Shown here in pieces: positions 1 through 8,579 of a stretch of DNA of 64,000 bases (positions within the stretch are counted from its first letter, which is position 1; each line of letters opens with the position of its first letter). The stretch is from assembly GCF_900109935.1 (NCBI RefSeq), contig NZ_FOBV01000005.1, forward strand, positions 62,001 through 126,000. The letters are read 5' to 3'. This stretch comes from Chryseobacterium taichungense (GTDB lineage Bacteria > Bacteroidota > Bacteroidia > Flavobacteriales > Weeksellaceae). Both the position numbers and the translations under genes were made by a program. Under the pieces are notes generated by a model. The model had not been told where the DNA came from. It made no database searches and was given only the letters and a program-made list of their open reading frames with translations.

Positions 1-1
1 C

Positions 2-1213
2 ATCAATGAGCAAATCGAAGAGCAAAAAAAGCAGTTGTATTACAGACAGCAGGAAAAAGAATTTGCACAAACTTATTTTTTACCTTCATTATCCGATAAA
101 GCAGGAGCAACAGCTTACTATTCCGCTTTTGAAAACCTATCAAAGCTCAATCCCGAAGATTATTCAATTGCAGATGCTACCTTTTTTGTGGAAAACGCTT
201 TTTATAACAACGACAAAAGTTTTCAGAATATTTATCAGAACTATATTCAGAAAGCAGTTAAAATCATACGTTCCGAAATCACGAAAAACAAAATTTCCGA
301 TGATGACAATACCTCCAAGAATTTAACCCTTTTCCAATATTTTTCAGGAGATACCAAACAGAACGGAAAAATCGTCCACAAAGCAACAAAGTATGATTTT
401 GATGATTATTGGGGAGCAAAAGATTACTCCAAAATGTTTGTATCAAAGCTGATGAGAACCAATACGGGGCAATGCCACTCAATGCCGTTGCTATATCTTA
501 TCCTTGCCGAGCAAATCGGTGCGGAAGCATCGTTGGTGCTTTCGCCGAATCATTCCTATATAAGATTTGAGGACAATGACGGTGAAATGTTGAATGCAGA
601 ACTGACCAACGGAATGTTTACGGCAAATTCCTTTGTTCTGAACAACGGCTACATCAAATCCGAAGCTTTGCAAAATAAAATGTATATGCAGAACCTCACA
701 AAAAAGGAACTCCTTTCCCAAACTTTTGTAGATTTGGCAAGCGGATATATTCATAAGTTCGGGTATGATGAATTTGTGGGGAAAATTTTAGATAAAGCAC
801 AACAGCTGAATCCTAATAATATCAATGCGGTGCTTTGGGAATCGAATCTCAATCAGGAAAGGTTTGTAAAAGCTTGTAATAATTTAGGAATCAATCCGAA
901 CGATAAAGACGAATTGCAGAAGATTAAAAATTTTCCTGAATTGATTGCGCAGCTAAGAAATATCAACGGGCAGTTTGATTTTATTGACCAATCGGGATTT
1001 ACGCAGATGCCTGCGGAACAGTATGAGAAATGGCTCGGCTCTCTTCAAAGAGCTGAAAATAAGCAGAGGAGCGATGAAATTTTAGAAAAAATAAAGGCGA
1101 TTGAAGCCCAAAAAAGAAAAGAAGCACAACAAAGAGAATTACAGCAAAAGATAAAAAAAGTAATACCTAAAAAAGAGGCGCCAAAAGTTTACTGGATTCC
1201 ATTATTAACTTAA
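2..1213 (+). CDS. Transglutaminase-like protein, 5' end outside window
   Basis: The reading frame is open to the first bases of the window, so the true start lies upstream; the TTG at 35 is only an internal codon. A transglutaminase-like core is visible: a probable nucleophile in GQCHSMPLLY (codons near 470-500), a histidine in LSPNHSYI and an acidic residue in NAELTNG. The C-terminus is a charged, probably coiled-coil stretch rich in Lys, Glu and Gln. It is paralogous to the protein at 3022-4086, which has a signal peptide, so secretion is likely here too. Together the two copies flank a toxin-immunity pair. The substrate is unknown. Family assignment rests on motif spacing only. Confidence 0.72.
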   Translation: MNEQIEEQKKQLYYRQQEKEFAQTYFLPSLSDKAGATAYYSAFENLSKLNPEDYSIADATFFVENAFYNNDKSFQNIYQNYIQKAVKIIRSEITKNKISDDDNTSKNLTLFQYFSGDTKQNGKIVHKATKYDFDDYWGAKDYSKMFVSKLMRTNTGQCHSMPLLYLILAEQIGAEASLVLSPNHSYIRFEDNDGEMLNAELTNGMFTANSFVLNNGYIKSEALQNKMYMQNLTKKELLSQTFVDLASGYIHKFGYDEFVGKILDKAQQLNPNNINAVLWESNLNQERFVKACNNLGINPNDKDELQKIKNFPELIAQLRNINGQFDFIDQSGFTQMPAEQYEKWLGSLQRAENKQRSDEILEKIKAIEAQKRKEAQQRELQQKIKKVIPKKEAPKVYWIPLLT

Positions 1214-1224
1214 AAACTAATGAT

Positions 1225-2436
1225 ATGAAAAAACTTCTAATTCTAATTGTACTGACAACAACAGTATTTTCACAAGCCCAAGTCAAGAAAAAAACAATAA
1301 AGCCTAAAATTGAAAAAGAATGGGTAAATCCTGTTAAATTAACAAAGGAGGAACGGAACCGTCCTTATATGGATGATGTTCTGAAGACGAGAGATTCCTT
1401 AACTCCAAAAGAAGCAGAACGAAGAAGAAAAAATATTGCAGCAGGTAATCCCTTTGCGAAATATGGCTATTATCCTAAAGTAGCGACATTGAGCAGAGGA
1501 AAATATTTAGAGTTCCACGATAAGGATTCTATAGTTATTATCGGTTCTGTAAAATACAACACCAAACAACAAAAGGTTATCGAAGTTCTGGATATTGATT
1601 TATCAGACCCCGATGCACAGCCAATCGGAGACACACACGGAAGGTGGATGAGCCCCGACCCTTTGAGTGAGGAGTTTCCTGATTGGACACCTTATAGATA
1701 TGGGTTTAATAATCCCGTAAGATATGGAGATCCGACAGGATTACTGGAAGATGATTATGGAATGGACGACCAGGGAAATATTACGTTACTGCAAAAAACA
1801 AATGATAATTTTGACAGGCTTTTTAAAGTTGATAATAGTGGAAATAAAGTAGATGTTAATAGTGATGGTAAAATGCAACAAGGGACAGATTATGTACAAG
1901 TCAATAAACCCAATGCAGAGAGTGGAAGTATTATCAGTAGCTTGGCAACTAACTATGGTTTAAAAGATTCATCTTTCCCAAATGGAATTAATTTTGGCAG
2001 AACCGCAAATGCTAATGACGCTGCAAACGTCTTTAGTTTTGCAGCTAAAAATTCTAATGTTGAATGGGGTCTTGATGCTTACAATATAAAAGGTAATCCT
2101 CTGTACACCGTTTATACAGGACACGAAGGGGATAAAACACCGCCAAATTTTAGAGATCAGTCACTTTCAAAATTACTTTTTTCTATACACAGCCATAAAA
2201 ATCTAAATCAGCCTTCTCCAATAAATGGCTTAACTGATGGAGATTATGGAGTTGCTCGATATTGGGATAATCAATATTATAATAGAACTGGCAAAACAAA
2301 CTATCCTGCTCATTATTTGTATTATGCACCTAATGGTGGGCAAAGTAGTCTATGGAAATATCATTGGCTAAATAAATCTCCGTATAAATTAAATTTAGGA
2401 ACAGGAACTATTAATCTTAATAAATTAGGAAAATGA
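1225..2436 (+). CDS. Short RHS-core polymorphic toxin with JAB-like toxin domain
   Basis: This 403-aa protein starts with a signal peptide (MKKLLILIVLTTTVFSQA). An RHS-associated core signature lies around residues 138-172 (GRWMSPDPLSEEFPDW, then YGFNNPVRYGDPTGL). The long RHS repeat region of full-size toxins is absent. The C-terminal 100 residues contain SIHSH, PSP, then DGDYGVARYW, which matches the metal-binding HxH...D pattern of the JAB-like toxin 1 group. I read it as a small secreted or surface-delivered effector with a metalloprotease-type toxin tip. The stop overlaps the start of the next gene (ATGA), as in toxin-immunity pairs. Toxic activity is inferred. Confidence 0.75.
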   Translation: MKKLLILIVLTTTVFSQAQVKKKTIKPKIEKEWVNPVKLTKEERNRPYMDDVLKTRDSLTPKEAERRRKNIAAGNPFAKYGYYPKVATLSRGKYLEFHDKDSIVIIGSVKYNTKQQKVIEVLDIDLSDPDAQPIGDTHGRWMSPDPLSEEFPDWTPYRYGFNNPVRYGDPTGLLEDDYGMDDQGNITLLQKTNDNFDRLFKVDNSGNKVDVNSDGKMQQGTDYVQVNKPNAESGSIISSLATNYGLKDSSFPNGINFGRTANANDAANVFSFAAKNSNVEWGLDAYNIKGNPLYTVYTGHEGDKTPPNFRDQSLSKLLFSIHSHKNLNQPSPINGLTDGDYGVARYWDNQYYNRTGKTNYPAHYLYYAPNGGQSSLWKYHWLNKSPYKLNLGTGTINLNKLGK

Positions 2437-3020
2437 AAAAAATAATCTTCTTTATAATCATATTTATATTAAATGGTTGTTCTCAAAAGAATGATAAAAT
2501 CGTTTCTTTTTCAGCAACTTTTGGAAATGCTTTACATAGTGCAATTACTTTAGAATTTGACAATACTTATAAATTATTAATTCTAAAAAGAGTTGGTTCA
2601 AAAAAGATATCCTTACCTCCACCACCTCCGCCATCAAAAAATGGAAATTCAAAAGTAAAGAAGGATAGTATGGAAATGGCTAAAAGACAATATTATTTAG
2701 ACTATGCACAACCTAAAACAACTATATATAAGCTAACAGCTGAGGAAGCTGATAATTTAAATACTCTTATTAACTCCATTCCTGTAGAAGATAGAAAGGA
2801 TTTTTATCCTAAATATCCAATGGGCGATGGTTTTTCTTATAATTTTCAAATTATTCATTCTGATGGAAATGTTGATGATGTAGAAGTACAACATATCAAC
2901 ATTTCTTCCCACGAAAAGATATTATCACAAATGCTCAATTACGCTAAAAAATATGAGAAGGACAAAAATAATATCCAAGTGTTAAAGAATTTTGAGAATT
3001 GGAATCACCCTAAATATTAA
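2433..3020 (+). CDS. Lipoprotein, probable immunity protein of the JAB-like toxin
   Basis: A 195-aa lipoprotein. The N-terminus MKKIIFFIIIFILNGCSQ has a hydrophobic stretch and a lipobox-like Cys at residue 16. A proline run (PPPPPPPSK) follows near residue 62. No enzymatic domain is recognised. The start codon overlaps the stop of the RHS/JAB toxin gene by 4 nt, so the two are translationally coupled. Position, size and periplasm-facing lipid anchor suggest a cognate immunity protein acting where the toxin would enter. That role is inferred from gene order alone. Confidence 0.7.
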   Translation: MKKIIFFIIIFILNGCSQKNDKIVSFSATFGNALHSAITLEFDNTYKLLILKRVGSKKISLPPPPPPSKNGNSKVKKDSMEMAKRQYYLDYAQPKTTIYKLTAEEADNLNTLINSIPVEDRKDFYPKYPMGDGFSYNFQIIHSDGNVDDVEVQHINISSHEKILSQMLNYAKKYEKDKNNIQVLKNFENWNHPKY

Positions 3021-3021
3021 A

Positions 3022-4086
3022 ATGAGAAATCTATTTACAATATTGTTTTTAACCATTATCTTTTGTGCAAAAGCCCAAGAACAAGAAAATAAATTTTATT
3101 CTGACGCTTACCAGACAATCGATAATATGCTTACTGATAAGCAAAAGTATAGTTTCAAGGATGGGGTTTTCAGTGTTGAAAATGCCTACAATCAGGGAAA
3201 ATTAAATACAGAAGGCTTAGAACGTAAAATTGCCTTTCTAACAAACTTTTGCAAAAGACTTACTATTAACAGAAAACTCAACTATTCGGAAAGAGACGAA
3301 GATAAAGTTAATAAGTATGCCGCTATTTATACGATAATGTGTCAATCAACTCCTGTTATTTTCGGAAAAGACACCTTGAAAATCAAACCTTTCACGTATG
3401 ATTTTGAAGACGTTTTCGGACATCGGGAACTATCCAATCTATTTGTTTCAAAATTATTAGATACCCAAAAAGGTAACTGCAACTCAATGCCGTATCTCTA
3501 CAAAATTTTGGCAGAAGAACTAGGCGTTGATGCAAATCTTGCCCTTGCACCCAATCACATCTATATCAAGCATAATATTAAATCTTTGGGTTGGTACAAT
3601 ACAGAACTGACAAGCGGAATATTCCCGCAAGATAGTTGGCTGATGGCTTCAGGTTTCATTCATTTGGATGCTATCCAAAATGGAGTTTTTATGAAAGCTC
3701 TGAATAATAAAGAAAGTCTTGCGCTTTTATTAGTTGATTTAGCAAATGATTACAATAGAAGTTTTCCAGATAACGATGGAAGTTTTCCTTTAAAATGTGC
3801 GGAACGTGCAATTCAAATCCACCCATATCTAGCCAATGCTTTATTGTTACAGGCAGAAACCCATAAAAGACTATTTCAGAAAATAATGAAGGAACAGAGT
3901 ACAAAGGACATTCACCTAGTACTTAGTAATCCGAAAGCAAAAGAATTATATGAACTGATGAACAAGGAATATGCTCATATTCACAAAATCGGTTATAGAA
4001 GTATGCCTGAAGATATGTATCTGGATTGGCTGGTTTCTTTGAAAACCGAAAGGGCAAAATTTGAAGATACCAGATTACAAAAGTAA
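3022..4086 (+). CDS. Secreted transglutaminase-like protein, paralogue of the window-edge gene
   Basis: The start is set at the ATG at 3022, giving MRNLFTILFLTIIFCAKAQ, a clean signal peptide; an earlier in-frame ATG at 2992 lies inside the upstream gene. The core motif is GNCNSMPYLYKILAEELG, with a histidine in LAPNHIYI and a Glu in NTELTSG, aligned with the gene at 2-1213. The C-terminal third is helical and ends in a charged segment. It lies 1 nt after the lipoprotein gene and probably shares its operon. Family membership is seen in the motif spacing; activity and target are unknown. Confidence 0.75.
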   Translation: MRNLFTILFLTIIFCAKAQEQENKFYSDAYQTIDNMLTDKQKYSFKDGVFSVENAYNQGKLNTEGLERKIAFLTNFCKRLTINRKLNYSERDEDKVNKYAAIYTIMCQSTPVIFGKDTLKIKPFTYDFEDVFGHRELSNLFVSKLLDTQKGNCNSMPYLYKILAEELGVDANLALAPNHIYIKHNIKSLGWYNTELTSGIFPQDSWLMASGFIHLDAIQNGVFMKALNNKESLALLLVDLANDYNRSFPDNDGSFPLKCAERAIQIHPYLANALLLQAETHKRLFQKIMKEQSTKDIHLVLSNPKAKELYELMNKEYAHIHKIGYRSMPEDMYLDWLVSLKTERAKFEDTRLQK

Positions 4087-4195
4087 CCTGATTTACTTTT
4101 TGTTTTGATATGTTTAATCAACCTTTTTTTGGTCAAATAGTTAAATATATACTTGCAAATATGTGGGTGTTGAAAAAATAATACAACAAAGAACA

Positions 4196-4561
4196 ATGGA
4201 CAATAAATACATTAATGAGCAAAAACATATTTGCGAAAAATATTCACAAGATTTTTCTGATACATCTAAATACTTAAAAATCGGAATCTCTGATAATATA
4301 AAAAGCGGTATAATGCCTATCAATGGATTAAGACATTTTCCTGAAGGCGATACATCTGGTTGGTATATTTGGACTGGTGAATATTCAAGTGCAGATGATT
4401 TTTTTAAACCGATGCATATTTCTCATTTGGAAGAATATTACCCAGAGCTTTTAAAATATTTGGCATTGCCTGCGGGGAATCGTTTTTTAATAGATAATAA
4501 TGGATACGAAGATGTTTGGTTTGATGAAGGTTTATTGGTATATGATACTCAAAAATCTTAA
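4196..4561 (+). CDS. Imm33-like (DUF2185) immunity protein
   Basis: A 121-aa cytoplasmic protein starting at the ATG at 4196; an ATG at 4163 would add 11 unsupported residues. The C-terminal half carries GWYIWTGE, an HISHLEEYYPELLKYL block and LPAGNRF, the layout I know from Imm33/DUF2185 immunity proteins. It sits just downstream of the RHS/JAB module in the same orientation, consistent with a spare or orphan immunity gene in a polymorphic toxin locus. The family call is by motif recall. Confidence 0.62.
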   Translation: MDNKYINEQKHICEKYSQDFSDTSKYLKIGISDNIKSGIMPINGLRHFPEGDTSGWYIWTGEYSSADDFFKPMHISHLEEYYPELLKYLALPAGNRFLIDNNGYEDVWFDEGLLVYDTQKS

Positions 4562-4749
4562 ATCAAAAATGATTAATTATCTACAATTAAATTGATTGAG
4601 GAAAAGATATTTTAAAAATAGGGAATCAATACAATAATTGTGGATGATATTTTTAGAAGAGTGAAGATTGTAAAGTTTTAGTCTTACAGAAGATTAGAAT
4701 TATAATACTAAAGCGCCAGACTAAAGTCAACAATCAAAATTAAGTTTCT

Positions 4750-5217
4750 GTGGATAAAACATTATTTGTCATATTCATTTTTAGCATTCTTATCATTTCG
4801 GTCTCTTGTAATGAAAGTAACTTGGAGAAACAAAAGTTATCAATAAATATTAATAATGCTTTAACAACCGATACGAATGAGTTAACAAAAAGAGATTACA
4901 AAAAAGTTTCTGAAAAAATAAATACTTTGTATAATAATGGGATTATCCCAAATTCAAAAAATAGAGTGTATTTTTTATTCTATTGTCCAACTCTAGGAAA
5001 GGTTGAACGATTGCAAAGTGATTTAATTAGCCGAAATTATGTTGCAGAATATAACGTTGCACTTGAGGAAATAGAAGGTAGGGCTTACTTTCTAGCTGGA
5101 AATACCTACCCCCTGCCAATTAATTTAGAAGATATTTATAGGTTGAATATAGATATGAATCAATTGGCTAATAGTTGCAAATGCGAGTATGCCTTTTGGG
5201 AGGTGAAAGTAGAATAA
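4750..5217 (+). CDS. Small lipoprotein of unknown function
   Basis: A 155-aa protein whose only suitable start is a GTG at 4750. The N-terminus is hydrophobic and ends in a lipobox (LIISVSC, Cys at residue 20), so it should be exported and lipidated. The mature part shows no family I recognise. It stands alone, 190 bp after the Imm33-like gene and convergent with the RES gene. An immunity function is possible given the neighbourhood, but nothing in the sequence proves it. Confidence 0.6.
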   Translation: MDKTLFVIFIFSILIISVSCNESNLEKQKLSININNALTTDTNELTKRDYKKVSEKINTLYNNGIIPNSKNRVYFLFYCPTLGKVERLQSDLISRNYVAEYNVALEEIEGRAYFLAGNTYPLPINLEDIYRLNIDMNQLANSCKCEYAFWEVKVE

Positions 5218-5238
5218 ATAAGTATTCCTAACTATCAA

Positions 5239-6150
5239 CTATAGATTAAAATGTCTTTTTATTTCTTCCTTAGAACTTAAATATTGTTCATCGGTCAATT
5301 TCCAATTGATTTCTTGACCAGTAATTTCATCGCAATAATGCTCTCCATTAGCTATTAGAGTTTTTTCAGGAGTTTTATAAAGTATGTGCGTGCTACATAC
5401 TTGAGGTGTAAAATATTTTTCAACAGTTTCAACAGGTATAACTAAATTTGCTCCAAAATAGTTGGTTTGAACACTCGGAAACATAACGCCTTCCACTTGA
5501 GGATGCTCCAAAATTAAATTTGTGTAAGCGACTGAAATTTTATAGTCATCATTTTTTTCAATCTTTCTCGCAAACTCTTCACTGATAAATATTAAAAACT
5601 CCTTGTAGAATTCGATATCATCTTCATCTAATTCATCTGCAAATCCAATCTGCTTTTCAAAACTCCTTTTAATATCAGGATTATTTTTTATTGCTTCCTC
5701 AGCAAATACCATTTCAGCAACAAAGAATTCCTCATTACTAATCCATCTGCTTATCGTGTACTTTTCTCCATCAAGGTTATAGCCGTTTTTATCTTGAAAT
5801 AATTTGGATGTTTCTGCAATTGCTGTTACTCTAGGCTTATCAATCGGGGATGTTCTGATTGCACCGTAAAACATAACCTGATGCGGTTTATTTGCACGTC
5901 CAAATTCTGTAAGGAAGTTGTCAATTACGTTTCTATCTTTGATGTATCCTAAATCATCTATACTATTGTAAAGAGTATCTCCTTTATTCAATCTTGCTCT
6001 ATCAAGCTCTCTATCTTTATGAAATCTCGCTAATGGAATTGGAATGCGTCTAACAGATTCTCTTAATAATGTATAGATTTCATCATAAGAGATTGTATCT
6101 AGTTTTTTTGAAAACTCTTTTAGTTTTTCAAACGCTTCTTCTTTGGTCAT
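5239..6150 (-). CDS. RES-domain protein, candidate toxin of an HTH-RES pair
   Basis: A 303-aa protein with RES-family features: Arg and acidic residues around FHKDRELDRARLNKG, then FGRANKP, MFYGAI and TAIAETS in the first half, and VEGVMFPSVQTNYFGANLVI near residues 215-235. RES toxins degrade NAD+ using conserved Arg, Glu and Ser residues. The protein is longer than the usual 150-200 aa RES toxins, with an N-terminal helical region of about 40 residues. An HTH gene lies 22 bp upstream in the same orientation, which is the Xre-RES order. Enzyme activity is inferred. Confidence 0.68.
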   Translation of the reverse strand: MTKEEAFEKLKEFSKKLDTISYDEIYTLLRESVRRIPIPLARFHKDRELDRARLNKGDTLYNSIDDLGYIKDRNVIDNFLTEFGRANKPHQVMFYGAIRTSPIDKPRVTAIAETSKLFQDKNGYNLDGEKYTISRWISNEEFFVAEMVFAEEAIKNNPDIKRSFEKQIGFADELDEDDIEFYKEFLIFISEEFARKIEKNDDYKISVAYTNLILEHPQVEGVMFPSVQTNYFGANLVIPVETVEKYFTPQVCSTHILYKTPEKTLIANGEHYCDEITGQEINWKLTDEQYLSSKEEIKRHFNL

Positions 6151-6172
6151 ATTTATGAAATAGGATAAAGAA

Positions 6173-6577
6173 TTATTTATTAATAAGTTTTTCCAATCTG
6201 TTCATCATCTCATCTTTTTCTTTCAACATCCTTTCATACAAAGCAATCTTTTCTTCGTGAAGTTGAACTAACTTATCAATTGGTTGAAAAACTGGATTAT
6301 GATTATAAACAGCACCATTGTCATTATTTGTAATGGTGTTGGCGATAATATTTATTGCAGCTTGGTCATCAAAATTTTGGAAAGCTTCCACAGGAATCTT
6401 TAAAGCCTGAGATATTGCTTTTAGTAAATTTTCATCAATTTCTTCTTTTTGTTCAAGCAAAGAGATTTTCTTCTGATTCCAATCTTCACCCAAGTCAAGA
6501 GCCAATGCTTCTTGCTTTATTCCTAACATCTCTCTAAAGCGTTTTACGTTTCTTCCCTGATGTACTTTCTGTTCCAT
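6173..6577 (-). CDS. Xre-type HTH regulator, candidate antitoxin of the RES gene
   Basis: A 134-aa protein starting at the ATG at 6577 (an upstream TTG would add four residues). Residues 8-60 form a helix-turn-helix (KRFREMLGIKQEALALDLG, then ISLLEQ). A linker of Asn and Ala residues and a C-terminal coiled coil (EEKIALYERMLKEKDEMM) probably dimerise it. It precedes the RES-domain gene by 22 bp. Classical Xre antitoxins of RES toxins carry a C-terminal DUF2384 region, which I do not see, so the antitoxin role is provisional. Confidence 0.72.
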   Translation of the reverse strand: MEQKVHQGRNVKRFREMLGIKQEALALDLGEDWNQKKISLLEQKEEIDENLLKAISQALKIPVEAFQNFDDQAAINIIANTITNNDNGAVYNHNPVFQPIDKLVQLHEEKIALYERMLKEKDEMMNRLEKLINK

Positions 6578-6753
6578 AGCGGTTATCAAATTTTAAAGGC
6601 TCAAAGATAAAGCCATTTCTGTTAAATCATCTGAATCGTAAAGTTAAAAAAATATCCCGTAAAATATCCCTTTCCAAGATATAATATACTATTGTGCGTA
6701 TTGATTATCTGGTTTCAAATTTAGTAATTCGGTTCAAGATAAAAATAATTATT
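6578..6753. promoter_or_regulatory. Divergent control region of the HTH-RES operon and the 6754 operon
   Basis: This 176-bp spacer separates two divergent operons. It contains the direct repeat AAATATCCC at 6650-6658 and 6662-6670, spaced by 12 bp, a plausible operator for the adjacent HTH protein. No clear TAnnTTTG box is visible. Binding is inferred from position only. Confidence 0.3.
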
Positions 6754-7323
6754 ATGAAAAAGAAGAAAATAGATTTTGAAGCTGAGTTTTGGGACAGCCA
6801 TCAAAAACATTCCTGTATGACATTGATAGATGCATTTTTTCAAATGGATGATTTACCAGCTGTAAAAGAAATACTTTGTGATGTGATGAATTACTCAACA
6901 CAGCCCAAAGTCCTTCTGAAGAATAACCCTTATTTGGTCTTTCACTTTTACTTATGCATTCGTTCGTTTATCAGGGCGGGTTATCTTATACAATTCAAAA
7001 GTAAAAAATGGAAAGTAAATGACCCTCCGGAATATAAATCCAGATTGCTACAAGGTTTACTTTCAGACAAAGAATATCGGAATCCATTTCTTGTCTTTCA
7101 GAAAGCTTTCAAAGAATTTAGTTTGAAGGAATTTGAATATTTTATTACAGAATTTATCTATTTCTCATTAGCCAATTCCTACGATATACCAACTGACACT
7201 AATGTGGCGCATTTCATCCATTTGACCAAAATGCTGGATGCCGCCCAAATCATTCGTGAAAGAGGAATTGAAAAGATAAAAAAACAAAACATCAAGAACA
7301 AAAAAATTGAAAATGAAAAATAA
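6754..7323 (+). CDS. Unknown protein, first of two tandem paralogues
   Basis: A 189-aa protein; the ATG at 6754 is preferred over a GTG at 6694 that would add 20 residues unlike the paralogue. It opens with FEAEFWDSHQ and ends with the block FIHLTKMLDAAQIIRERGI, which recurs exactly in the next gene. It is predicted soluble and helical, with no signal peptide and no family I recognise. Four genes from here to 10208 are tightly packed and co-directional, so they probably form one operon. Confidence 0.65.
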   Translation: MKKKKIDFEAEFWDSHQKHSCMTLIDAFFQMDDLPAVKEILCDVMNYSTQPKVLLKNNPYLVFHFYLCIRSFIRAGYLIQFKSKKWKVNDPPEYKSRLLQGLLSDKEYRNPFLVFQKAFKEFSLKEFEYFITEFIYFSLANSYDIPTDTNVAHFIHLTKMLDAAQIIRERGIEKIKKQNIKNKKIENEK

Positions 7324-7879
7324 CAAAATATCTTTAGAAACGCATTTTTGGTCGGGGCAGGAAGTTGAAAATCCATTTGAATTTATAGAGGTCTTTTTTG
7401 AATATGGTAATTTAGATTATTATAAGGAAACTTTGAATCAGTTTTTATTCCATACCGAGCAGCAGAAGCTCTATGAAAAAGGTTATCCAGGACAAATATT
7501 TATTCTGTATACGGCTTTTCGCTCGTTTTTGAAAGCTTGCTTTAAATTGAGGTCTAAAAGTGAAAAATGGAAAGTGAGAAAAGCTCTGGAAAAGCGGTCA
7601 ATTCTTGAACAAGCCTCCTTGACTAGCGAGGAATACCAAAATCCTTTTGTAGTATTTCAAAATGCGTTCATAGACACAGCATTTGAAGAATATGAATTTT
7701 TCCTTTGCGAAATTACTCATCTTTCATTATCTCCTTTTGGGGAGGAATTTGATTATGATTTAATTACGCCTTTCATTCATCTAACTAAAATGCTTGATGC
7801 TGCACAAATCATTCGCGAAAGAGGTATCAAGAAAATAAAGGATAAAAAATCCATTTCTAGGGATATTAAACCTTCATAA
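7313..7879 (+). CDS. Unknown protein, second tandem paralogue
   Basis: A 188-aa protein starting at the ATG at 7313, 11 bp inside the preceding gene. It shares the architecture of its neighbour: ETHFW at the start, an SEKWKV block in the middle and the identical 19-residue block FIHLTKMLDAAQIIRERGI near the end. The pair therefore arose by tandem duplication. The paralogues may form a heterodimer or two subunits of one complex with the products of 7934 and 8580; this is inference. Confidence 0.65.
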   Translation: MKNNKISLETHFWSGQEVENPFEFIEVFFEYGNLDYYKETLNQFLFHTEQQKLYEKGYPGQIFILYTAFRSFLKACFKLRSKSEKWKVRKALEKRSILEQASLTSEEYQNPFVVFQNAFIDTAFEEYEFFLCEITHLSLSPFGEEFDYDLITPFIHLTKMLDAAQIIRERGIKKIKDKKSISRDIKPS

Positions 7880-7933
7880 AGTATTGAATACCTGTTATTA
7901 GCTGACCAACTTTATTTCATCAAAAAATTTAAT

Positions 7934-8578
7934 ATGAGAAATAAAGAAAAAACAGACAAGAGGCTTATCAACTCTATTGAAGAAGTTGATATTACTTTTA
8001 AGTTATTGTCGGACAAAAGGCAGATAGAGGAACTATATAAGGGTATTTATATCCTGTTGGATAAATTAGGGAGCATAGAGGTTAAAGAATTATTTGACCG
8101 ATATCCCAGATTGATGCAAAAGTATAGTATCAAAGAAATGTTCTCTGGAAATATCGAAATTCCTGATGTCAATCCACAAAGTTTGAAAATTGCAGGATTG
8201 CTGACCTGCCTGCAATATTTGACTTCAAGCTTACCTGAATTTATAGACGAATCAGGGCACTGTATTCCTTTGAAGGAAAGCGACAACAGTATATCCTTGC
8301 AAGCCGAGAACTATATCCTTAATTCAGTCTCATTGGATGATTATATTAAAGAAATCTTTCTTGCTATTGTTTCTTTCACGGGAAAGGAATATTACCAAAA
8401 ATTCAGCGAAAAGATTGGCAATCCCGATTTTACAATCGATGACATTCTTAAACTTGAGAACGATATAGAATTGCAGGAGCATCTGGATTTAATGGCTTGG
8501 GGTTATTTAGTCCGGCTATTCCTAGAAGCACTATATTTTTATTTTAATCCCGAAAATCACAATCCAAAAATCCAATGA
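7934..8578 (+). CDS. Unknown soluble protein in the four-gene operon
   Basis: A 214-aa, largely helical protein with no signal peptide and no domain I can name. It lies 54 bp after the second paralogue and ends 1 nt before the 542-aa gene, so translation with the latter is probably coupled. Its place between the duplicated genes and the large gene suggests an accessory subunit, without direct support. Confidence 0.62.
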   Translation: MRNKEKTDKRLINSIEEVDITFKLLSDKRQIEELYKGIYILLDKLGSIEVKELFDRYPRLMQKYSIKEMFSGNIEIPDVNPQSLKIAGLLTCLQYLTSSLPEFIDESGHCIPLKESDNSISLQAENYILNSVSLDDYIKEIFLAIVSFTGKEYYQKFSEKIGNPDFTIDDILKLENDIELQEHLDLMAWGYLVRLFLEALYFYFNPENHNPKIQ

Positions 8579-8579
8579 T

